A stretch of DNA of 7,356 nt, taken from Thermomicrobiales bacterium. Its GTDB lineage: Bacteria > Chloroflexota > Limnocylindria > Limnocylindrales > CSP1-4. Numbering within the stretch: position 1 is the first letter of the stretch; the number at the start of each line of letters is the position of its first letter. A program made the translations under genes and the position numbers. The stretch lies in contig SPCO01000067.1 of the NCBI GenBank assembly GCA_004525275.1, positions 1 through 7,356 of the forward strand, read 5' to 3'. The notes below the pieces were generated by a model. The model was given only the letters and a program-made list of their open reading frames with translations. It did not search any database and had not been told where the DNA came from. Of the stretch, positions 1 through 6,005 are shown piece after piece.

Positions 1-871
1 CTGGAAACTTGTCCAGCGCCCGCATCGCGGTGACATCCAAGGCGTAGATGTTGGTGAACCCGAGTTCCGGGATCTCGACCGGCTGCAGTTCGTAGATCCG
101 ACCCATGGCCTGGACCTCCACCGCCTCCCCGATGCCCCTGCATGACTGGCGGATCCGTGCCGCGATCTCCTCCGGGAATGGGTCGCCCGTGGTGATGCCC
201 ATGCCTTGAGCGATCGGTCCGCTGGCTGCGTTCGCATAGAGGAGCAACGCATCCGACGACATGCGCATGACCGGGTTCGGGTTGAGGGTCGGGAACTTCT
301 CGATCACCTTCGCAGCCGTGATGTCCGTCCCGTACAGGTTCAGGAACTGGAACCCCTCGACGTCGACGGGCAGGATCGCGAATGTCCGGTGCCCGGACAT
401 GAGCTCCACAGTGCGGATCGGGTCAGCTGCGGCAGCCTCGCGGAGTCGGGTTACGAAGTCCGGCGGCAACGGTCGGCCGACCTGCGCGTCGAGAGCCTCC
501 AGAATGGGCGCACTCGCGTCGTTGGCGAAGAGCAGTTCTCCGTCTGACGAGACCCTGAGGACGGGGTTCGGGTTCTGGTTGGGAAACTTGCCGATGACCT
601 CCATCTCCCGTTCGAGCAGGAGAAACTCGTCCATCGCCCTCGTCTCCTTGCCGCGCAAAGCTGAGACGCTGGCTATGGTGACGACGGTGAACGGGACCGC
701 TAGGGTCAGGCCGACCTGTGCCAGCAGCGTCAGGCTGAACTCGGCTCGGACGATCTCGCCAGCATGGTTGACCAGGGTGAGGACGAACCCGACGACGAGG
801 CAGGTGATGAGGGCGCGGCGAAGGATCGTGGGGTCCGAGGCGAGGCGGAGCCATTCGCGCGCGGCCGACAT
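1..871 (-). CDS. Membrane PAS-repeat sensor protein with NrtS-like N-terminal domain (3' end beyond window)
   Basis: The frame is open from an ATG at 871 to the window edge, giving 290 residues and no stop. Residues 1-75 hold two hydrophobic segments (about 18-34 and 48-72) joined by a VNHAGE motif at 34-39. The pattern DP..A..LVVG..L..VNH, then a second segment with VPF, resembles the small two-helix nitrate/nitrite transporter NrtS. A short charged linker leads to tandem PAS domains at about 95-190 and 192-286, each opening with KFP..NPNPV and containing the usual 'SSDG.LLFAN' strand and 'NLYGTDIT' ending. A third KFP begins at residue 288, at the edge. The output domain (cyclase, kinase or other) is not visible. 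AGGAG lies ten bases before the ATG. The gene is 221 bases from rny and probably has its own promoter. PAS is certain; NrtS likeness is my recognition of the pattern and needs a profile search. Confidence 0.85.
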   Translation of the reverse strand, partial: MSAAREWLRLASDPTILRRALITCLVVGFVLTLVNHAGEIVRAEFSLTLLAQVGLTLAVPFTVVTIASVSALRGKETRAMDEFLLLEREMEVIGKFPNQNPNPVLRVSSDGELLFANDASAPILEALDAQVGRPLPPDFVTRLREAAAADPIRTVELMSGHRTFAILPVDVEGFQFLNLYGTDITAAKVIEKFPTLNPNPVMRMSSDALLLYANAASGPIAQGMGITTGDPFPEEIAARIRQSCRGIGEAVEVQAMGRIYELQPVEIPELGFTNIYALDVTAMRALDKFP

Positions 872-906
872 TGATGGCGTGCTCCTGCCTGGTTCGGATG
901 CCCCGG

Positions 907-927
907 GTCGGCCAAGCATAGTCGGCC
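907..927 (-). promoter_or_regulatory. Candidate promoter -10 flanked by direct repeats, for the PAS-protein gene
   Basis: On the minus strand TATGCT (920-915) fits a sigma-70 -10 element. It sits between two exact copies of GGCCGAC (927-921 and 913-907), spaced so that they frame the hexamer. The start of transcription would be near 908, giving a leader of about 37 bases that carries the AGGAG site. No good -35 is seen 16-18 bases upstream, so an activator or the repeats themselves may matter. The rest of 872-1092 shows no gene and no convincing terminator for rny. Confidence 0.3.
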
Positions 928-1092
928 TCTGCGCGGGACGCCTTCCCGATCGCGTTCAGGGCGTCGTGAATGGCGGATGAGGAAGGCCGTGCGACCCCCG
1001 CTAACCTGAACTCGCCCGGCGCCGGACTCGGACTCGCGATCCCGCAACAGCGGCCAGCCCGTGCGGGCCGTCGGTATTGCCACGCTCGCCTT

Positions 1093-2622
1093 TCACTTCG
1101 CGTACTCCACAGCGCGCGTCTCGCGGATGACGGTCACCTTGATCTGGCCGGGGTAGGTCAGCTGTTCCTCGATCTTCTTGACGATATCGCGGGCAAGCCG
1201 GCTCGCGGTAAGGTCGTCGATCTCCTCGGGACGGACGAGGATCCTGACTTCGCGACCGGCCTGGACGGCGAATGAACGCTCGACCCCTGTGAAGCTCTCC
1301 GCGATCGCCTGCAGGTCCTCGAGACGCTTGACGTACGTGTCCATCGACTCGCCGCGGGCGCCGGGTCGGGATGCGCTGATTGCGTCCGCGATCTGGACGA
1401 TGGGCGCCTCCAGGCAGGTGTATTCAACCTCCTGGTGGTGCGCGGCGATCGCATTCACGACCTTTGGATGAAGGTCGTTGCGCTGGGCGATGGCGGCACC
1501 AATGGCCGCGTGCGGGCCCTCGACTTCGTGATCCACGGCCTTGCCGATGTCGTGCAGCAGTCCGCCCATCTTGGCGATCTGGACGTCGCCCCCGATCTCG
1601 GCCGCGATGACCGCCGCGAGACGGCTCGTTTCGATGCAGTGGTTCAGGACGTTCTGGCCGTAGCTCGTCCGGAACTTGAGCCGGCCCATCGTCTTGATGA
1701 TGTCCGCCGGAAGCCCGGGGACGCCCGCGTCGTAGGCGGCCTGCTCACCGGCCTGGCGCATGATCGCCTCGACCTCGGCACGGGACTTGGCCACGACCTC
1801 TTCGATGCGACCGGGGTGGATGCGGCCGTCCGCGATCAGCTTCGTGATCGCGATCCGGGCGACCTCGCGGCGGACGGGATCGAAGCCCGAGAGGATCACC
1901 GTCTCGGGCGTATCGTCGATGATCAGATCGATCCCGGTTGCCTGCTCCAGGGCCCGGATATTGCGCCCTTCGCGGCCGATGATCCGACCCTTCATCTCGT
2001 CCGACGGAAGATGGACGACCGACACCGTGTGTTCGGCCGTGTGGTCCGCGGCGACGCGCTGGATGGCGGTCACGACGATGTCGCGGGCCCGGTCCTGGGC
2101 CCCTTCGCGGGCGCTCCGCTCGATAGCGCGGGCGATCTTGACCGCGTCGTGCTCAGCTTCCTCGCGGACCGCTTCGACCAGGATGCTCTTGGCTTCCTCC
2201 GCCGACAGGTTGGCAACGCGTTCGAGGGCCGCGACCTGCTCACCGTGCTCCCGGGCGACGTCTTCCCGTGCCTTGTCCAACTCGCGCTCGCGATCCAGAA
2301 GCTTCCGATCGCGTTGTTCGAGCAGGTCCGTTCGCTGGTCGAGTTGCTCATCGCGCTGGAGAAGTCGAGTTTCCAGGCCAGACATCTCCGCGCGCTTGGC
2401 ACGGGCCTCTTCCTCGGTCTCTCGCTGCATTCGCAGCTTGTCGTCCTTCGCCTCGAGGATGATGTCCTTCTGGCGAGCCCGGGCTTCAGCCTCGATGCGG
2501 CGCGCTTCTGAAGTCGCGGCCTTCATGGTCTGGGATGCCCAGAGATTACGCAGGAAGAAACCTGCGATAGCTCCGCCGACAGCGGCCACGATGGCCACCG
2601 CCAAGATGAGCAGGGGTTCCAT
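1093..2622 (-). CDS. rny: Ribonuclease Y
   Basis: Endoribonuclease that starts mRNA decay, anchored to the membrane. The 509 residues match the usual family length and order: a transmembrane helix at 4-24, a long charged coiled coil at about 35-190, a KH RNA-binding domain with IIGREGRN at 214-221, and an HD metal-dependent phosphohydrolase domain with LLHDIGK at 355-361 (H357, D358), plus H371, H395/H396 and D413 as further likely metal ligands. The C-terminal domain (to VEYAK) is complete. GGGAGG lies eight bases before the ATG at 2622, a strong ribosome site that fixes the start. It lies downstream of recX, and rny is often found near recA in other bacteria. It appears to have its own promoter and a leader that may fold over the ribosome site. 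The metallophosphoesterase gene (ymdB) that follows rny in Bacillus is not here; a PAS protein follows instead. Confidence 0.97.
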   Translation of the reverse strand: MEPLLILAVAIVAAVGGAIAGFFLRNLWASQTMKAATSEARRIEAEARARQKDIILEAKDDKLRMQRETEEEARAKRAEMSGLETRLLQRDEQLDQRTDLLEQRDRKLLDRERELDKAREDVAREHGEQVAALERVANLSAEEAKSILVEAVREEAEHDAVKIARAIERSAREGAQDRARDIVVTAIQRVAADHTAEHTVSVVHLPSDEMKGRIIGREGRNIRALEQATGIDLIIDDTPETVILSGFDPVRREVARIAITKLIADGRIHPGRIEEVVAKSRAEVEAIMRQAGEQAAYDAGVPGLPADIIKTMGRLKFRTSYGQNVLNHCIETSRLAAVIAAEIGGDVQIAKMGGLLHDIGKAVDHEVEGPHAAIGAAIAQRNDLHPKVVNAIAAHHQEVEYTCLEAPIVQIADAISASRPGARGESMDTYVKRLEDLQAIAESFTGVERSFAVQAGREVRILVRPEEIDDLTASRLARDIVKKIEEQLTYPGQIKVTVIRETRAVEYAK

Positions 2623-2629
2623 ATTCAGT

Positions 2630-2662
2630 TCCTCCCATCCGGTCGGATCAACGGCCGGAGGA
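2630..2662 (-). promoter_or_regulatory. Possible hairpin over the rny ribosome binding site
   Basis: In the transcript, TCCTCC (2662-2657) is an exact complement of GGAGGA (2635-2630), which includes the Shine-Dalgarno of rny. An inner stem, CCGG-C-CG / CG-A-CCGG around the loop TTGATC (2651-2646), could form at the same time if only TCCT/AGGA pairs on the outside, leaving a five-base bulge. The pairing is read directly; a role in limiting RNase Y translation is inference. Confidence 0.4.
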
Positions 2663-2801
2663 TCTTCCTACGTGGGTGGCTCGATCGTCGCTCGAACGGG
2701 TGGCTTGCGGATTGATGCCGCTTGCGCCCCGACCGATGGGCTGCGATCGAACCAGTGCTGGGCCGCGCGCCGTCGAAACAGCACGTGATTCGTCTGCGCA
2801 T

Positions 2802-2830
2802 AGCCTACGGCGGCCGCCCCCGAGGGTCAA
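2802..2830 (-). promoter_or_regulatory. Sigma-70 type promoter for rny
   Basis: On the minus strand TTGACC (2830-2825) is followed after exactly 17 bases by TAGGCT (2807-2802). This is the best -35/-10 pair in the window. Transcription would start near 2795, leaving a leader of about 170 bases before the ATG at 2622. The leader can also form a six-pair stem GTGCTG/CAGCAC (2784-2779 with 2760-2755, loop 18). No gene was seen in the 2623-2873 gap. Confidence 0.6.
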
Positions 2831-2873
2831 ACCCAAGGGCGCCACCGCAAAGCTCGCGCTCGGTCAGTAGTCG

Positions 2874-3488
2874 TCAGTCGTCGTCAGGTTCAGGGTCGAC
2901 GCCGAGCATCGCCGCGGCGGTGCGGCATACCTCGGGGTCGAAGCCATTGCGCGCGAGCAACGAATATGCTCGCTGACGTCGCTGGCGCGGATCGACGACT
3001 CGAGAGAGGGCACGCTCGTACTTGAGGAGAAGCCGCTCGGCCGCGGCCTGATCCGGCGAGCTCGGCACCGAACCATCCTCGGCTGCCGATGCTACCGCCG
3101 CGTTGCGCCGGTCCTCGAAGAGACCCTCGACGATCTCTCGATCGATACCTTTCCGGGCAAGCTCCTGGCGGAGAGCGCGTTCGCCGCGCGGCCGGGCGCG
3201 ATCCCTCGATTCGATCCAGGCGCGCGCAAATGCGGCATCGTCCAGCATCCCGAGTTCAAGGAGGCGTTCGACGACGCCATCGACCAGCTCGGATCGGTAG
3301 CCCGCGCCACGCAACCGCCGCCGGACCTCGGCTTCCGATCGAGCGCGCGGCTCGAGAAATCGGGCGGCCGCCTCCAGGACGACAGCTGGATCGTCGACCT
3401 CCGCCTTCAGCGCGCGACGATCGGCGAATGACAGCCGTTGACCGCGAGTGCGCGGCCTTCTACCGGTGGTGCCGCTGCTTTCACTCAG
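2874..3488 (-). CDS. recX: RecX, regulator of RecA
   Basis: Small helical protein that binds RecA filaments and modulates their activity. Taking the CTG at 3488 as start gives 204 residues, a normal length. RecX three-helix repeats run from about residue 33 (DDPAVVLEAAARFL), through EAEVRRRLRGAGY (53-64) and LLELGMLDDAAFARAWIESR (77-95), then RGERALRQELARKGID (101-116), and a last repeat with RQRAYSLLARNGFDPEV (171-187). The acidic end is DPEPDDD. The frame is open from the recA stop, six bases upstream, but has no ATG, GTG or TTG before residue 59, which lies inside the conserved domain. A CTG start gives an N-terminus 'MSESSG...', which looks natural. A second CTG at residue 19 is an alternative. 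It is almost certainly co-transcribed with recA and translationally coupled. Confidence 0.9.
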   Translation of the reverse strand: MSESSGTTGRRPRTRGQRLSFADRRALKAEVDDPAVVLEAAARFLEPRARSEAEVRRRLRGAGYRSELVDGVVERLLELGMLDDAAFARAWIESRDRARPRGERALRQELARKGIDREIVEGLFEDRRNAAVASAAEDGSVPSSPDQAAAERLLLKYERALSRVVDPRQRRQRAYSLLARNGFDPEVCRTAAAMLGVDPEPDDD

Positions 3489-3494
3489 GGCGGC

Positions 3495-4550
3495 TTACTC
3501 TGCCTCCTCGATCCCCTCGACCGGGATCGCCACGTCGTTGATCTTCGCCCGGATCAGGCGGTCGATCTCCTGCGCGATCGGTGGATTGGATTTGAGGAAG
3601 TCCTTGGACGCTTCCCGTCCCTGGCCGAGCCGGGTCTCGCCGAAGGTGAACCAGGCACCGGTCTTCGTAACCGTATCCATCGCCACTCCGACGTCGAGCA
3701 GGCCGCCCTCCTTGGAGATGCCTTCGCCGTACATGATGTCGAACTCTGCGACACGGAACGGTGCCGCGACCTTGTTCTTGACGACCTTGACCCGGCACCG
3801 GTTGCCGACCGATTCGGTGCCGGTCTTGATCGTCTCGATCCGACGGATATCAAGGCGGACCGACGCGTAGAACTTCATGGCTCGTCCGCCCGGCGTCGTT
3901 TCCGGGTTGCCGAACATGACCCCGATCTTCTCCCGCAGTTGGTTCGTGAAGACCAGCGCCGTGTTCGATCGCGAGACCGCGCCGGTCAACTTGCGCAGCG
4001 CCTGGCTCATCAATCGAGCCTGAACGCCCATGAAGCTGTCGCCCATCTCGCCTTCGATCTCGGCCCGAGGGACGAGTGCGGCCACCGAGTCGACTACGAC
4101 ACAGTCGATCCCGCCCGACCGGATGAGCGTCTCCGTGATCTCAAGGGCCTGCTCGCCCGTATCCGGCTGGCTGACCAGCAGCTCGTCAACGTTGACGCCG
4201 CAGGCTCGGGCATAGGCCGGATCAAGGGCGTGTTCCACATCGATGAACGCGACGACACCGCCGCGGGCCTGGGCCTCCGCGAGGACGTGCTGGCAGACGG
4301 TTGTCTTGCCGGACGATTCCGGGCCAAAGATCTCCGTGATCCGACCGCGCGGGATGCCCCCGACGCCGAGCGCCAGGTCCAGGGCGATCGAGCCGGTCGG
4401 GATTGTGTCCAGCACGAGCTTCTCTCGCGAACCGAGCTTCATGATCGCGCCGCGGCCGAATTGCTTCTCGATCGAGGAGAGCGCGGCATCCACCGCCTTG
4501 CCCCGCTCCGCAGCGGTTCGCTCGGCTGCTCGTTCTTCGGTCATCGCCAT
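3495..4550 (-). CDS. recA: RecA recombinase
   Basis: DNA-dependent ATPase that forms filaments on single-stranded DNA, carries out strand exchange and triggers LexA self-cleavage. The 351 residues are full length. Walker A GPESSGKT is at 76-83, the catalytic glutamate E106 is in IDVEHALDP, loop L1 lies around 164-188 (EIEGEMGDSFMGVQARLMSQ), and loop L2 runs from NQLREKIG at 203-210 to about 228. The C-terminal tail (VEGIEEAE) is short but acidic, as in many non-proteobacterial RecA proteins. Two starts are possible, ATG at 4550 or at 4544 (MAM). Neither has a well-spaced ribosome site: the nearest GAGGAG is 12 bases before the first. A short leader reading frame ends across the second ATG. 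recX follows after six bases. Confidence 0.98.
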   Translation of the reverse strand: MAMTEERAAERTAAERGKAVDAALSSIEKQFGRGAIMKLGSREKLVLDTIPTGSIALDLALGVGGIPRGRITEIFGPESSGKTTVCQHVLAEAQARGGVVAFIDVEHALDPAYARACGVNVDELLVSQPDTGEQALEITETLIRSGGIDCVVVDSVAALVPRAEIEGEMGDSFMGVQARLMSQALRKLTGAVSRSNTALVFTNQLREKIGVMFGNPETTPGGRAMKFYASVRLDIRRIETIKTGTESVGNRCRVKVVKNKVAAPFRVAEFDIMYGEGISKEGGLLDVGVAMDTVTKTGAWFTFGETRLGQGREASKDFLKSNPPIAQEIDRLIRAKINDVAIPVEGIEEAE

Positions 4551-4579
4551 CGGTACGTCACGCTCCTCATCCGATCCAT
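4541..4579 (-). CDS. Possible 12-residue leader peptide overlapping recA start
   Basis: ATG at 4579 opens the frame MDRMRSVTYRWR and stops at TGA 4543-4541, which overlaps the second candidate recA ATG as ATGA. AGAGG lies eight bases before this ATG, better spaced than anything before recA itself. If translated it could deliver ribosomes to recA by coupling. With only 12 codons, chance is a real alternative. Confidence 0.25.
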   Translation of the reverse strand: MDRMRSVTYRWR

Positions 4580-4595
4580 GGGATCGACCTCTGGA

Positions 4596-4615
4596 GCGGA
4601 CGATCCGTCGTCCGC
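4596..4615 (-). promoter_or_regulatory. Perfect inverted repeat between small gene and recA
   Basis: GCGGACGA and TCGTCCGC form exact eight-base arms around a four-base centre. The repeat lies seven bases after the stop of the small upstream gene and 45 bases before recA. It could be an RNA hairpin (no T-run follows, so it is not a classic terminator) or an operator for recA. It does not fit the GAAC-N4-GTTC LexA box. Confidence 0.45.
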
Positions 4616-4622
4616 CGGTCGA

Positions 4623-4787
4623 TCAGGCTTCCTGTGTGTCGTCCTCGACGACGACATGGCGTTCCTTGCGGGGTTTGCGGATCACCTCGACGTTCTGAGG
4701 TGGCTCCGAGAGCGGCGACAAGCTCGTTTGCGTCTTCGTGGCCTTCGGCTTCTTCTTCTCTTTGCTTGGTCGGTCTCGGGAGCCCAT
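4623..4787 (-). CDS. Small lysine-rich protein of unknown function
   Basis: ATG at 4787 to TGA at 4625-4623 encodes 54 residues. GGAGG lies seven bases before the ATG, as good a ribosome site as that of rny, which argues for a real gene. The N-terminus is strongly basic (MGSRDRPSKEKKKPKATK), the middle is serine/proline rich (SLSPLSEPP), then VEVIRKPRKER, and the last eleven residues are hydrophobic then acidic (VVVEDDTQEA). No signal peptide or membrane segment is seen and it is likely disordered. I have a weak memory of similar 'MGSRDR..KE.KKPK' hypothetical proteins in high-GC bacteria, but cannot confirm a family. It lies between tgt and recA and would share a transcript with recA unless the inverted repeat downstream stops it. 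A nucleic-acid-binding role would suit its charge but is a guess. Confidence 0.75.
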   Translation of the reverse strand: MGSRDRPSKEKKKPKATKTQTSLSPLSEPPQNVEVIRKPRKERHVVVEDDTQEA

Positions 4788-4811
4788 GGCTCAGCCTCCG
4801 CATCGTGTTGC

Positions 4812-4840
4812 AGCCTATCGCTCGATCCTTCACGCCGACA
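4812..4840 (-). promoter_or_regulatory. Candidate promoter for the small gene and recA
   Basis: TAGGCT (4817-4812, minus strand) is the same -10 hexamer as in the rny promoter. Transcription would start near 4805, giving a leader of about 18 bases with GGAGG. The -35 region 17 bases upstream (TGTCGG, 4840-4835) is poor. The site overlaps the last codons of tgt. Confidence 0.4.
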
Positions 4841-6005
4841 TGGCGGCGCCTTCACCGCCGCTTATCCGGCCCGCATGAGCGCGCAACCCGGGCATGGCGA
4901 CTGGGAAGGTTCCGGACCGGATCGCGGCTCGGATCCTGGCCATGAAGTCTAGGGTGAAGGTCAGGTTGTGACAAGTTGCGAGCCGGTATGCGAGCAGCTC
5001 CCTGGCCCGGAACAGATGGGCGAGATAGGCCCGCGAATGGTGCTGGCAGAGGATGCACGGGCAGTCTTCCTGGACCGGGCTCGAGTCGTCCAGGAAGCGC
5101 TGGTTCCTGAGGTTCAGGCGACCACCCGGGACCCACAACTGGCCGTTCCGCGCAACCCGTGCCGGGAGGACCGAATCGAACAGGTCGATCCCGCGATGGA
5201 CGGCCTCGAGCAGATCCGCCGGAGACCCCAGACCCATGAGATAGCGCGGACGCGGATCGTCCGCAAGGATCGGGATCGCGATATCCAGCGTGGCATCACG
5301 CTGCGCCGGCGTTTCATCGCCGGCCAGGCCGCCGATGCAGATCCCGTCGAACGGGAGCGCCGCGATCGTTCGAGTCGACGCTGCCCGCAGGTCCGGGTCC
5401 AGACCGCCCTGCACGATCCCGAAGATCGCCTGATCCTCGCGAGTATGAGCCGCGAGCGATCGCTCGGCCCAGCGATGGGTGCGATCCGTTGCGTCCGCGA
5501 CCATCTCCCGCGGTGAACTCGGGAAGACGGGTTGATCGAAGGCGACGGCGATGTCCGAACCCAGGGCCTCCTGAACCTCGGTGGCAAGCTCCGGGGTGAA
5601 TCGGTGAGTCGAACCATCGAGATGGCTGCGGAATGTCACCCCATCGTCATCGACCACCCGGAGATCACCCAGCGATACGACCTGGTACCCGCCTGAGTCG
5701 GTCAGGATCGGGCCATCCCACGCCATGAACTGGTGAAGGCCGCCGAGTCGGGCTATTCGATCGTGCCCCGGGCGCAGGTACAGGTGGTAGGTGTTGGACA
5801 GGATGATCGACGCACCCGTGGCTCGGATGTCATCTGGCGACAGAGCCTTGACCGTCGCGTTCGTCCCGACCGGCATGAATTGCGGCGTCTCGACGATGCC
5901 ATGAGTGAGGGTCAGGCGCCCAGACCGCGCCCTTGTCGAGCCATCCGTCGGTGCTGCCGTCGTGACCTCGTACCGTGCAGCACGCCCGACATATGGCGCG
6001 GTCAC
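4830..6005 (-). CDS. tgt: tRNA-guanine(34) transglycosylase
   Basis: Exchanges guanine at the wobble position of tRNAs with GUN anticodons for the queuosine precursor preQ1. From the GTG at 6005 the protein has 391 residues, the usual size. Visible are TDSGGYQ at 102-108 (general acid/base D103), GIVQGG at 196-201, GGLAGDE at 225-231, the nucleophile D277 in LFDSVLPARVARNG, and the zinc site C315, C317, C320 and H346. The GTG start overlaps the ruvB stop as GTGA, so the two are probably coupled; the frame extends 15 codons further upstream inside ruvB, but the GTG is the natural start. The substrate-pocket motif usually written FDEC reads FDQP here (156-159). queA, often next to tgt, is not in the window. 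Confidence 0.96.
   Translation of the reverse strand: MTAPYVGRAARYEVTTAAPTDGSTRARSGRLTLTHGIVETPQFMPVGTNATVKALSPDDIRATGASIILSNTYHLYLRPGHDRIARLGGLHQFMAWDGPILTDSGGYQVVSLGDLRVVDDDGVTFRSHLDGSTHRFTPELATEVQEALGSDIAVAFDQPVFPSSPREMVADATDRTHRWAERSLAAHTREDQAIFGIVQGGLDPDLRAASTRTIAALPFDGICIGGLAGDETPAQRDATLDIAIPILADDPRPRYLMGLGSPADLLEAVHRGIDLFDSVLPARVARNGQLWVPGGRLNLRNQRFLDDSSPVQEDCPCILCQHHSRAYLAHLFRARELLAYRLATCHNLTFTLDFMARIRAAIRSGTFPVAMPGLRAHAGRISGGEGAAMSA

Noticed and set aside
261..980. Plus-strand frame of 239 codons and minus-strand frame of 143 codons at 423-854
   Set aside because: Both overlap the PAS-protein frame, which has clear domain homology; these are shadows.
1016..1025. Ten-base palindrome CCGGCGCCGG
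   Set aside because: No loop and very GC-rich; likely by chance in this composition.
1057..1068. GCCC/GGGC hairpin after rny as terminator
   Set aside because: Only four or five pairs with a tiny loop and no T-run on the transcribed strand.
1435..2788. Long plus-strand open frames opposite rny (358 and 342 codons)
   Set aside because: Mirror frames of the rny coding sequence with skewed composition and no recognisable motif.
4567..4833. Minus-strand 88-codon frame over the small gene
   Set aside because: A different frame from the 54-residue gene, without ribosome site; the shorter frame has GGAGG and protein-like composition.
4840..4858. GGCGG/CCGCC stem near the end of tgt
   Set aside because: Lies inside coding sequence, short, and not followed by T residues.
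3438..4952. Plus-strand open frame of 504 codons opposite recA and recX
   Set aside because: It is antisense to well-recognised genes, rich in Arg/Asp/Leu as expected from the mirror of high-GC codons, and shows no domain or ribosome site.
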